A DNA stretch of 64,000 nucleotides from RGIG6375 sp964472725. GTDB lineage: Bacteria > Bacillota > Clostridia > Oscillospirales > Oscillospiraceae. The DNA lies in the NCBI GenBank assembly GCA_964472725.1, contig CAYYLZ010000001.1:1-64000 (forward strand), in the 5' to 3' direction. A program made the position numbers and the translations under genes. The notes beneath the pieces were generated by a model that was not told the origin of the DNA, did not search any database, and worked only from the letters and a program-made list of their open reading frames with translations. Shown piece after piece: positions 46,903 through 55,106 of the stretch. Within the stretch, counting starts at the first letter, position 1; the number at the start of each line of letters is the position of its first letter.

Positions 46903-48738
46903 TTATCTGCCGCCGAAGCCGCCCTGACCGCCGGCGTTGCCGAAGCCGGACATACCGCCCTGGCCGCCAAAGTTGGGCATGCCGCTCTGACCCATGCCGC
47001 CAGGCATCATACCCATGCCGCCGGGCATCATACCCTCAAACTCGCCGGTATCATAATCGGAGGTACTGTCGCCGCCGCCGGGAGCGGTCTGTACGTAGCG
47101 CGTGAAGAGAACGGCGTCAGCCTCTACGCCGGAGAGTATTTTTACATACATGCCGTTGCCGCCGCCTACCTCGACGGGTACGGCGTAGAAGCCCACGGGG
47201 ATATCGGTGCCCACGGGAACATCAATGGCGTTATCGGGGCGCTTGTCGGCCTGCACGTAGAGAACGGTCTGATCGTCTATGGTCTTGATGGCGGAAACCG
47301 GAGCCAGTACGCCCTCGTCAGTGTCGGAGGAAGCAATGTAATAGCTTACGCTTACGCCTGCGGCAAGCTCGCCGTTGGAGTAGATGGTGATAGTGGCAGG
47401 GAAGGTGGCAACGCCGTTGGACGAAGACGCCACAAGGCTGAGATAGCTTATTTCGGCTTCGTAGATATAGGTGTTGTCCGCTGCGGAGCGAATAACGGTG
47501 ACGGGCATACCCTGATAGACTCTGTCGATGTAAAGCTCGTCTATTTCGATGGAAAGAGTCATGGTGTCAAGATTATAGACGGTCACTGACTGCATCATGT
47601 TGAACATGGATTCGCCGCCTTCGGTGACACTGCAGGATACAACAGTGCCGGAAATGTCGCTGGCTACTTTGTATTCGCTGCGGGTGGCCTCAGCATCTTC
47701 GATACTTTCTTTGGTTTTTTCTATGCTCTTTTCAAGATGCTTTATCTGGGACTCTATGTTGGCGATTTGATTTTCAAAGGTGTCGCTGTCAATGCTATAA
47801 AGAATATCACCCTCGCTGACCTCAAGATAATCCACAGCTTCGGCGGAAATGAGCTCGCCGCTCACCTGACTTGTCACGGTTTCGGTGCTGCGGTATTCGA
47901 GAGTGCCGGTGACGGCGGGGTATATTTCTGTGCCGCCCGAGAGGATATAGCCGCCTGCCAACTGACCCTCAGCAAGAGAACCGGGATTGGCAGCGTTGAG
48001 AGTGACAGCAAAGCACTTAAGACCGGTATCGGTTATGTAGGAGACCTTGGCGATGTCTGCCACCTGCGCGTCAAGCACCAGCATTTGGTCGGGAACAGAG
48101 AGATAGGCGCTCTGTCCGAGGTATATGTCGTCCTCGTACTCGTAGCTGAAATAGAGCTTGAGCTTAATGTTCCGGTTGTCGCTGATGGTAAACAGGCGGG
48201 TGCCGGCGTTTACCTTGTCGCCCACCTCAAGGCCGGAAACCTCGGTGATTATGCCGCTGAAGGGAGCGTATACGTTAAGACTGGTCACATTTTCACGCAG
48301 CTCGGCAAGCTGCTCCTGATAATCGTAGAGGTCGGATTGATAGTCGTAGAGGCTGTCCTCAAGGTCACCTATCTTGTCGTCAACCTCGGAGTCGTCCTGA
48401 ACGAAAAGGATGTCGCCTGCCTGAACAGTAGAACCCTGAGCTACATTGACCTCGTATATGGCAGCCATGGAGGCTACGGAGTAGGTTTCGCTGTCGCCGG
48501 GTATGGTGGTGCCGCTGCCTTCGATGGCAGAACTGAGTGAACCCCACGTGGTTAGCTCGGTGAGCATTTCCCGTTCCTCTTCCTTGAAGAAAAGGAAGTA
48601 AACGCTGATGACAATACCTATGAGAAGTACAGCCAAAATTATCAGCAAGGTTATTTTCTTTGCTGACATTTTTTTTCTCTTATGCTTTGGGGGTGCCGGA
48701 GCCATTTCCGGCGCATGAGCGAGATTTGTTTCAGTCAT
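46903..48738 (-). CDS. HlyD/MacA-type efflux adaptor with Gly/Met-rich tail
   Basis: The start is put at ATG 48738 (GGAGG 7 nt upstream), giving 611 residues. Residues 1-27 are cytoplasmic and basic, then one membrane anchor (about 28-50). The extracytoplasmic part has biotinyl-lipoyl halves (INVAQGSTVQAGDILFVQDD; ITEVSGLEVGDKVNAGTRLF) around a coiled coil. A second lipoyl/coiled-coil set occurs at about 275-400, so the adaptor appears internally duplicated. The C-terminal ~45 residues are glycine/methionine-rich (GGMGMMPGGMGQSGMPNFGG). It connects the MacB-like pump to the wall or substrate. Confidence 0.85.
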   Translation of the reverse strand: MTETNLAHAPEMAPAPPKHKRKKMSAKKITLLIILAVLLIGIVISVYFLFFKEEEREMLTELTTWGSLSSAIEGSGTTIPGDSETYSVASMAAIYEVNVAQGSTVQAGDILFVQDDSEVDDKIGDLEDSLYDYQSDLYDYQEQLAELRENVTSLNVYAPFSGIITEVSGLEVGDKVNAGTRLFTISDNRNIKLKLYFSYEYEDDIYLGQSAYLSVPDQMLVLDAQVADIAKVSYITDTGLKCFAVTLNAANPGSLAEGQLAGGYILSGGTEIYPAVTGTLEYRSTETVTSQVSGELISAEAVDYLEVSEGDILYSIDSDTFENQIANIESQIKHLEKSIEKTKESIEDAEATRSEYKVASDISGTVVSCSVTEGGESMFNMMQSVTVYNLDTMTLSIEIDELYIDRVYQGMPVTVIRSAADNTYIYEAEISYLSLVASSSNGVATFPATITIYSNGELAAGVSVSYYIASSDTDEGVLAPVSAIKTIDDQTVLYVQADKRPDNAIDVPVGTDIPVGFYAVPVEVGGGNGMYVKILSGVEADAVLFTRYVQTAPGGGDSTSDYDTGEFEGMMPGGMGMMPGGMGQSGMPNFGGQGGMSGFGNAGGQGGFGGR

Positions 48739-48857
48739 ACTTGTTGCCTCCAGATTATTAAAAATACGGTTAGATTTTACTCTGTTACACAAAAATGAAT
48801 GTGAAGAAATCGTGAATAGAACGTAAAGGTTTTCCACCTAAAGGTAAACATTTTGTA

Positions 48858-48900
48858 AACAATAAATAATCCCTTGAAAACGACACGATTTCAAGGGATC
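48858..48900 (-). terminator. Terminator of the ZIP transporter gene
   Basis: Arms ATCCCTTGAAA (48869-48879) and TTTCAAGGGAT (48889-48899). On the minus strand it is followed by TATTTATTGTTTAC. Confidence 0.75.
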
Positions 48901-48922
48901 GGAGAATGTCGGATCGTATCTT

Positions 48923-49675
48923 TCAGCCCAGGAGAACGTCCGTTGCCAGCATTACGCAGAAGCCGGCGAGGAGGGCGTAGGTAGCGCCCCGCTGGCTGCC
49001 GTGGGCGTGGGTCTCGGGTATCATTTCATCGCTTATTACGTAGAGCATGGTTCCGCCCGCAAAGGCAAGGGCGAAGGGGAGTATGGCCGAGGCGAGGCTG
49101 ACGGCAAAGTAGCCGATGAGGGTGCCGACTACCTCCACAACGCCGGTGAGCATGGCACATACAAAGGTCTTGCGGGTGGATACGCCTGCAGCCAGCATGG
49201 GGGCGATAATGACCATGCCCTCGGGAATGTTCTGCAGGGCGATGCCGCCCGCGATAAGGAGCGCCTGCGATGTGTTGCCGGAGCCGAAGCCAACGCCGGC
49301 GGCGATGCCCTCGGGCAGATTGTGTATGGCAATGGCGGTAACGAAAAGGAGCACCTTGCTGAGGCTGGCATTGTGGTGCTCTTCAATGTCCGCACCCACA
49401 AGGCGATGGAGGTGAGGCACCAGCTTGTCGATAAGATTAAGGCACACAGCACCGACGAATATGCCCGCTATGGTGATGAGAAGTCCCCACTTGCCGCCGT
49501 ATTCCACCGAGGGCAGGATAAGACCCAGCACCGCTGCCGAGAGCATTACTCCCGCGGCAAAGGAGAGGACGATGTCGGAAAATTTATGAGAGAGCTTTTT
49601 GAAAACAAAACCCAACAGCGCGCCGATAACGGTAGCGCCGCCTACGCCGATGGCGGTGAGCAGAACAAGCTTCAT
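48923..49675 (-). CDS. ZIP family divalent metal transporter
   Basis: The start is set at ATG 49675, preceded by GGAGGTA (9 nt), giving 250 residues. Eight hydrophobic segments; HNLPEGIAAGVGFG (about 122-135) and LQNIPEGMVI (about 152-161) are the metal-site signature of membrane spans IV and V. Imports Zn2+, Fe2+ or Mn2+. The length and motifs are those of the ZupT/GufA branch. Monocistronic, with a terminator after it. Confidence 0.92.
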   Translation of the reverse strand: MKLVLLTAIGVGGATVIGALLGFVFKKLSHKFSDIVLSFAAGVMLSAAVLGLILPSVEYGGKWGLLITIAGIFVGAVCLNLIDKLVPHLHRLVGADIEEHHNASLSKVLLFVTAIAIHNLPEGIAAGVGFGSGNTSQALLIAGGIALQNIPEGMVIIAPMLAAGVSTRKTFVCAMLTGVVEVVGTLIGYFAVSLASAILPFALAFAGGTMLYVISDEMIPETHAHGSQRGATYALLAGFCVMLATDVLLG

Positions 49676-49791
49676 GGAAAATACCTCCATAATGAAGATG
49701 AGTAATTATACCACGAACCGGACGGTGGTGTAAATGACAATAGGCGGCAGGGGAGATAAATCATTTGTATAAGCTCAGACGCAATTGATGA

Positions 49792-49819
49792 TTGTAATTT
49801 GCCGAGGGTGTGATACAAT
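49792..49819 (+). promoter_or_regulatory. Promoter of the GH28-associated operon
   Basis: TTGTAA (49792-49797), 16-bp spacer, TACAAT (49814-49819) with TG extension; about 35 nt before the start of the 602-aa gene. Confidence 0.6.
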
Positions 49820-49859
49820 AGTTTTAATAAAATTTTCATATATACAAGGAGAAACGCTG

Positions 49860-51668
49860 ATGGGAAGATATCGTAATTTCAAAATGGCTATTTACTGCAC
49901 CGCGCAGAATATGAACGGCCTTACGGAAGAAGCGCTGGCAAGACAGTTCGCCTTTTTCGAGAAATACTGCGGCTGCGACAAGGTGTATATCGAGCCTTAC
50001 CGTGACGGTCTTATGCTCCCCGAAGAGCAGCTGGATATGCTTAAACGCTTTTTCACGGAAAAGGGCGTTGAAATTTCCGGCGCGCTTACCACCACCTGCC
50101 CCGACCTCTGCGAGGCTGACGCCGAAAAACAGCGCTTCGGCGGTACATACTGCTATACAAATAAGGCCATGCGGGAGTATCTGGTAAAGACCGTGGCCTA
50201 TACCGCCCGCCATTTCGACGAGTTCATCATCGACGACTGGTTCTTCACCTACTGCACCTGCGACGAATGCCGCGAGGCGAAGGGCGACAAGAGCTGGGAG
50301 GATTTCCGCACCGAGCAGCTTGCGGGGGTCAGCGAGGAGCTGATAATGAAGACCGCCAAGGCCGCAAATCCCAACTGCAAGGTAATTATAAAATACCCCA
50401 ACTGGTCGGAGGCATATCAGGAGTCCGGCTATGACCCTGCCAGCCAGCGCTATATTTTTGACGGCATCTATTCCGGCACCGAGACCCGCAATACCCGCCG
50501 CAGCGACCAGCATTTGCCCAAGTACAACAGCTACAGCATTATGCGCCTTATGGAGAATTACTCCCCCGGACGCAACGGCGGCGGCTGGTTCGACCCCTAC
50601 GGCTGCAGCCCCATGGAGCTGTATCTGGAGCAGGCATATCTCACCGCTCTCAGCCGTGGCCGTGAGCTTTGCGCCTTCTGCTGGTCGTCCCTTTACCGCA
50701 ACCGTGTAATTACTCCTCTCGGACTTGAGCTGGAGAAGATAGACGCAATGCTGGACAAGATGGGCGGCTGCATCGGCGTGCCCTGCTACCTGCCTCCCAA
50801 GAGCCAGGGTGAGGATCACCTTGAAGATGTTCTCGGCATGCACGGTATTCCCGTGGAACCTACTCCCGATTTTCCCAAGGACGCGCCCGTAATGCTGCTC
50901 ACCGTCCGCGCTTTGAAGGACCCCGATGTTGTCACCAAGCTGCGTGACTACGTGGCAGGCGGCGGCAAGGCCATCGTGACCTCCGGCTTCGTGCAGGGAA
51001 CGCTGGGCAAGGGCATCGAGGAAATAACCTCCATTCGTTATCGTGGCAGAAAGTTCACCACCAACGAATTTATCGAGGACGGCATGATGAGCCCCGGCAG
51101 CGTGTTCTCCCGTGAAGCAATGACCTTCCCGCTGCTTGAGCATAGAAACAACACCACATGGGCGCTGGCAAAGGCCGTCTGCGCCGACGAAAATTATCCC
51201 CTGCTGCTCCGCGACTGCTACGGCAAGGGACAGATGATAACCCTCGTTGTGCCCGACGAGTACGGCCGTATGTACGACCTGCCCGCCGATATTCTGCGAG
51301 TTATCCGCAGCCAGTTCACCGATGCTGTGCCCTATTATCTGGACAGCCCCGGCTCCATCTCCCTCTTTGCCTATGAGGGCGACGCATTCTGCCTTTATCC
51401 CTACGTCACCGGCTATAATACCGGCAGAAACCGCGTAGTTACCGTGGGCGCGGCGGTGGGTCTTGAGAATCTGCAGACCGGCATGGTATTCCCGCCCGAG
51501 AGCCGCGGCATCGGCCGCGACGGCACACCCTCCACTGTTTTCAATATCCCCATGCTCCAGCAGGGCGACCTGCAGTTCTTCCGCGTCAAGTGGGCAGAAA
51601 ACCGCTGGGGCGAGAAGATAAAGGTGGGCTTCTCCTCCGCACCCAATGATATATTCCCCGAGTTTTAA
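49860..51668 (+). CDS. Hypothetical TIM-barrel/glycosidase-like protein (602 aa)
   Basis: The start is set at ATG 49860 (AAGGAG 8 nt upstream). The N-terminal ~330 residues have alternating strand/helix features and conserved acidic residues (FDEFIIDDWFFTYCTCDECR near 122-141, KYPNWSEAYQE, FDGIYSGTETR) like a retaining glycosidase barrel. Residues 345-520 resemble a class I amidotransferase-like or trimerisation domain (VMLLTVRALKDPDVVTKLRD, AGGGKAIVTSGF) as in GH42-type enzymes, and the end is beta-rich. Not assigned to a GH family. Cytosolic. It opens an operon with an SDR (21 nt) and a GH28-like enzyme, so a role in sugar-acid or pectin breakdown is likely. Confidence 0.7.
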   Translation: MGRYRNFKMAIYCTAQNMNGLTEEALARQFAFFEKYCGCDKVYIEPYRDGLMLPEEQLDMLKRFFTEKGVEISGALTTTCPDLCEADAEKQRFGGTYCYTNKAMREYLVKTVAYTARHFDEFIIDDWFFTYCTCDECREAKGDKSWEDFRTEQLAGVSEELIMKTAKAANPNCKVIIKYPNWSEAYQESGYDPASQRYIFDGIYSGTETRNTRRSDQHLPKYNSYSIMRLMENYSPGRNGGGWFDPYGCSPMELYLEQAYLTALSRGRELCAFCWSSLYRNRVITPLGLELEKIDAMLDKMGGCIGVPCYLPPKSQGEDHLEDVLGMHGIPVEPTPDFPKDAPVMLLTVRALKDPDVVTKLRDYVAGGGKAIVTSGFVQGTLGKGIEEITSIRYRGRKFTTNEFIEDGMMSPGSVFSREAMTFPLLEHRNNTTWALAKAVCADENYPLLLRDCYGKGQMITLVVPDEYGRMYDLPADILRVIRSQFTDAVPYYLDSPGSISLFAYEGDAFCLYPYVTGYNTGRNRVVTVGAAVGLENLQTGMVFPPESRGIGRDGTPSTVFNIPMLQQGDLQFFRVKWAENRWGEKIKVGFSSAPNDIFPEF

Positions 51669-51689
51669 TAGCCGAAAGGAGTTTTCAAC

Positions 51690-52664
51690 ATGATCAAGAA
51701 TTTTGCAGGTAAAACAGCTTTTATCACCGGCAGCGCCAGCGGCATCGGTATGGGTATCGCCCACGCCTGCGCCAAGCACGGCATGAAGGTCTGCATCGTG
51801 GACAAGCGTGAGGACGCTCTGGAAGAGGCCCTCAAGTGGTACAAGGAAAGAGGCTACGAGGCTTCCGCCATCGCCCTTGACGTAACCGACCGCGGGGCTT
51901 ATGTGAAGGCCGTTGAAAAGGCTGAGGAGCTTTACGGCAATATCCACCTGCTGGTCAATAACGCGGGCGTTTCCGCCGGCAGCACCGTGTGGGATTCCAG
52001 CTGGAACGACTGGGATTTCATCATGGGCATCAACTGCATGGGCGTTGTAAACGGCATCAAGATAATCGTTCCCCGTATGCTTAAGCACGGCGAGGAGGCT
52101 CACGTTGTTTCCACTTCCTCTACCGGCGGCGTATTCGCCGTTGCCGGCTGCCCCCTGTATAACTCCACCAAGTTCTTCGTATCCGGTCTTATGGAGACCG
52201 TAGCCGCTGACCTGGAGGGAACCAACGTAGGTGCTTCCGTTCTTTATCCCGGCCCCACCAACAGCCAGCTGGGCTTCAGCTCTCAGGCGGTTCGTCCCGA
52301 TGCACTCAAGGACGCCAACGCTCCCGTTTTCGCGCCTCCTTCCGAGGACGGCGAGGCTCCCGCAATGCCCGCAATGCCCGATTTCAGCCAGATATTTATG
52401 TCTCCCGAGGAACTGGGCGAGCGTGTCATCATGGGTATCGAGCGCAACGATATCTTCATCTGGACTCACCCCGAGTTCAAGGCAGGCACCCAGCTGCGTA
52501 ATGACGCGCAGGTTCGTGCCATTCCCGATGAGCCTCTTACCGAAAAACGCAAGGAGCGCGCCGAGGCTCTCAAGTTCTTCGGATCCCTTACCTATAATCC
52601 CATGTACGAAAAGCAGACCACTCCTCCCGGCCTTAGTGAGGATTGGGACAGAAGCAAGGAATAA
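51690..52664 (+). CDS. Short-chain dehydrogenase/reductase (SDR)
   Basis: A 324-residue protein. TAFITGSASGIGMGIAHACA (9-28) is the TGxxxGIG cofactor motif; LLVNNAGVSAG; the serine in VVSTSSTGG and YNSTKF give the S-Y-K catalytic set (Y about 158, K about 162). D37 in CIVDKRED suggests NAD(H) preference. The C-terminal ~70 residues are an extension. The substrate is unknown; the context suggests a sugar or polyol. High-expression codon use like its neighbour. It is followed by a hairpin before the GH28-like gene. Confidence 0.9.
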   Translation: MIKNFAGKTAFITGSASGIGMGIAHACAKHGMKVCIVDKREDALEEALKWYKERGYEASAIALDVTDRGAYVKAVEKAEELYGNIHLLVNNAGVSAGSTVWDSSWNDWDFIMGINCMGVVNGIKIIVPRMLKHGEEAHVVSTSSTGGVFAVAGCPLYNSTKFFVSGLMETVAADLEGTNVGASVLYPGPTNSQLGFSSQAVRPDALKDANAPVFAPPSEDGEAPAMPAMPDFSQIFMSPEELGERVIMGIERNDIFIWTHPEFKAGTQLRNDAQVRAIPDEPLTEKRKERAEALKFFGSLTYNPMYEKQTTPPGLSEDWDRSKE

Positions 52665-52670
52665 TGATAA

Positions 52671-52701
52671 AAAGGCAGGGAGCTTTTCCCTGCCTTTCTT
52701 T
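52671..52701 (+). terminator. Hairpin between SDR and GH28-like genes
   Basis: AAAGGCAGGGA (52671-52681) pairs with TCCCTGCCTTT (52687-52697) around GCTTT, then CTTTCGG. It probably reduces but need not abolish read-through to the next gene 12 nt on. Confidence 0.7.
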
Positions 52702-52712
52702 CGGGTGATATT

Positions 52713-54116
52713 ATGAAAACAGGAAAGAATTTGCCCGCGTGGTGCGGCGAACTGCGGGAGCGGCTGGATGCAATGGCGGCAGAACTGACAAGTGCGCTTA
52801 CCGGCTGGCAGGAGCGGGAGGGAGTAGTCACTCCCGAGGAGATGGGCTATAGTTCCGGCAAGGCGACGGAGTATATTCAGTTGGCCATCGACCGTGCCGC
52901 CGAAAAGGGCGGAACGGTGCTGCTGACAAGCGAGTACGTAACAGGCTCGCTGGTGCTCAGAAGCAATGTGCGCCTTATGTTAGCCGAGGGAGCGAAGCTT
53001 ATCGCAAGCACCGACCTTGCCGATTATCCCGAGCATAAGGCAAAGCGTTTTACCGTTCAGGACGCCCACATGGGTATGGATCAGGCGATTGTCTTCGCCG
53101 AGGGCTGTGAGAATATCTGTCTTTGCGGCGGCGAAATAGACGGTCGCGGCACGCAGGATAACTTCCCCGGTGAGGAAACCGTCCACGGTACTCCCGGCAG
53201 ACCCTTTCTTATTCGCATGGTGGACTGCGTGGGCGTGCATATCAATGACATTACTCTCCGTGACGCGGCCTGCTGGATGCAGAATTATTTCAACTGCGAA
53301 AGACTGCTCATGGAGAACGTTACCGTGCGCAATCAGGCCAACTACAATAACGACGGCATTGATATCGACGGCTGCCGTGATGTGATAGTCCGCCGCTGCG
53401 ACGTTATATCCGGAGATGACGCGCTGTGCTTCAAGGGCGCTTCGGAGAAAAACACAGAGCGGGTGCTGGTGGAGGATTGCAGCCTTTACAGCTCCTGCAA
53501 CGCCATCAAGGTGGGTACAGATACCCAGGGCAGCTTCCGTAATGTTCTTATCCGCCGCTGCAATATCGGCGGCGTTGCCGAGGACGCGCGGGGCATCAAG
53601 CACCCTAATTCAGATTCCGGCATTTCCCTTGAAATGGTGGACGGCGGCACACTGGAGGATTTCCGCATTACGGACGTGAAGATAACCCGCGCGTGGTCGC
53701 CGATTTTCATGCGCCTTGAGGACAGAGGACGGGTCAAACCCGGCGACCCCAAACCCGGTGTCGGCACTCTGCGGCGGGTGCTTATTGAGAATGTCAGCGG
53801 CGGAGATAACGGACCCCGTGGTTCCTATATGCTGGGCGTGCCCGAAAAAGCCATAGAGGACGTGGTGATAAGCCGCTTTGAAATTGAACAGCTTGTGAGC
53901 GTAAAGCCCCTTGCCGCTGATTCGGATTTCGACGAGATGCGGGGCGTTTACCCTGATGCGCACATGATAGACGATAAGGGTGACGCACCGGCTTATGCCC
54001 TTTGGGTGCGGCACGTGAAAGGGCTGCACCTTGCCGATTACCGCGTGATACCGGCTGAGGACGAAAAACGTCCCCAATTTGTCATGAATAATGATGTTGA
54101 AGTGATAGTACAGTGA
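52713..54116 (+). CDS. Glycoside hydrolase family 28 (polygalacturonase-like)
   Basis: A 467-residue protein. A right-handed beta-helix is evident from repeated short strands. NNDGIDIDGC (about 210-219) and GDDALCFKG (about 232-240) carry the three catalytic aspartates of GH28; NAIKVGTDTQG (about 263-273) fills the position of the family R-I-K region. GH28 enzymes cleave galacturonic-acid linkages in pectin. No signal peptide, so it likely acts on imported oligosaccharides. The ribosome binding site is weak (GGGTGATATT). Confidence 0.85.
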   Translation: MKTGKNLPAWCGELRERLDAMAAELTSALTGWQEREGVVTPEEMGYSSGKATEYIQLAIDRAAEKGGTVLLTSEYVTGSLVLRSNVRLMLAEGAKLIASTDLADYPEHKAKRFTVQDAHMGMDQAIVFAEGCENICLCGGEIDGRGTQDNFPGEETVHGTPGRPFLIRMVDCVGVHINDITLRDAACWMQNYFNCERLLMENVTVRNQANYNNDGIDIDGCRDVIVRRCDVISGDDALCFKGASEKNTERVLVEDCSLYSSCNAIKVGTDTQGSFRNVLIRRCNIGGVAEDARGIKHPNSDSGISLEMVDGGTLEDFRITDVKITRAWSPIFMRLEDRGRVKPGDPKPGVGTLRRVLIENVSGGDNGPRGSYMLGVPEKAIEDVVISRFEIEQLVSVKPLAADSDFDEMRGVYPDAHMIDDKGDAPAYALWVRHVKGLHLADYRVIPAEDEKRPQFVMNNDVEVIVQ

Positions 54117-54120
54117 AAAA

Positions 54121-54149
54121 TACCCCTTGACCAAGTCGGTCAAGGGGTA
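54121..54149. terminator. Terminator between convergent GH28- and GH43-like genes
   Basis: Perfect 11-bp arms TACCCCTTGAC and GTCAAGGGGTA. On minus it is followed by TTTTTCACTG, on plus by TCTGTT. Confidence 0.8.
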
Positions 54150-54153
54150 TCTG

Positions 54154-55026
54154 TTACACTTGCGTAAGATTTCCGCCAATGTCCTCAATTCGGTGGAAAA
54201 TGGGGCGTTCCAAAAGGTGCTCGTTGGGGCTGTGGAGAGTCAGCCAAAGCTTGCCGTTAAAATCGCGGAACACCATGCCGTGACCGCCGTCGTCCATGAA
54301 AAGGGGTTCAAGCTGAGTGAACTTGCCCGTAATATCGCCGTTGTCCGACATCGCCACGCCCTCAGTGTAGCCACCCTCGGAGAAGCTTGCCCAAAGGCAG
54401 AGCAGGGTGCCGTCTGTAGTGCGCCACATGAACGGCCCGTCGGTGACGCAGCCGCTTATGCCGCTGGAATGGTGCATGGTTTTGCACCACGCTGCCTCGG
54501 AAGCCCGGAAAAGCAGGAAAGGTTCGCCTGCAGGCGCTTTCAGGTCAGCAGTCAGCTCCACGGCGCATATTTCGCCGTCGCCTGCCTGCACCCATTCGTG
54601 GCAGAAGACCATATAGGGTCTGCCCTCGGGAGAAACGTAGAACGTGCCGTCAAGGCACTCCCATTCGGCGGGGGTTATGCAGCCCTCGGAGTGGGGCGCA
54701 AAGGGGCCGAGAGGGGAGTCTGCGCGGAGTATTGCCGTACCGCGGCGGACACTGTCGTTTTTGAAGCTGGCGAACATATAGAAGCTGCCTTTGTGGGCGT
54801 AGACCTCGGGCGCCCAGTAGTTACGTGTTGCCCAGAAGCTGCCGTCATTGTGGAAGCAGACATGAGGCTCGCTCCAGTTTTCCATGTCCTCGCTTACGTA
54901 TACGTCAAAGCCGTCGGCAGGCCCCCAGCAGGTAGGGCCGCGGGTGCCGTAGAGATAATATTTGCCACTGTGCGTAAGCACAAAGGGGTCGCGGATATTT
55001 ATGTCGGTAAGCTTCAAAGTAATCAC
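54154..55026 (-). CDS. Glycoside hydrolase family 43-like protein
   Basis: A 290-residue protein. NIRDPFVL (about 9-16) holds the base Asp; WAPEVYAHKGSFYMF, EWECLDGTFYVSPEGRPYMV (general Asp) and FCHEWVQAGDGEI (acid Glu) complete the five-bladed propeller pattern of GH43. Likely beta-xylosidase or alpha-L-arabinofuranosidase on small imported oligosaccharides; no signal peptide. A separate transcription unit convergent with the GH28-like gene. AGGTGATT precedes the ATG. Confidence 0.88.
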   Translation of the reverse strand: MITLKLTDINIRDPFVLTHSGKYYLYGTRGPTCWGPADGFDVYVSEDMENWSEPHVCFHNDGSFWATRNYWAPEVYAHKGSFYMFASFKNDSVRRGTAILRADSPLGPFAPHSEGCITPAEWECLDGTFYVSPEGRPYMVFCHEWVQAGDGEICAVELTADLKAPAGEPFLLFRASEAAWCKTMHHSSGISGCVTDGPFMWRTTDGTLLCLWASFSEGGYTEGVAMSDNGDITGKFTQLEPLFMDDGGHGMVFRDFNGKLWLTLHSPNEHLLERPIFHRIEDIGGNLTQV

Positions 55027-55058
55027 CTCTGATGTGATTTTATCACGGATAAAGGTAT

Positions 55059-55086
55059 TTGCAAAGTACCGTATTTGGCATATAAT
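55059..55086 (+). promoter_or_regulatory. Promoter of the alpha/alpha-barrel glycosidase gene
   Basis: TTGCAA (55059-55064), 16-bp spacer, TATAAT (55081-55086), about 15 nt before the ribosome binding site. Confidence 0.7.
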
Positions 55087-55106
55087 AGAGGAAAAGGAGT
55101 GATACC

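Noticed and set aside
49836..52469. 877-codon minus-strand open frame
   Set aside because: It spans two well-supported genes on the other strand (602-aa protein and SDR), has no ribosome binding site and no domain signal; a codon-bias shadow.
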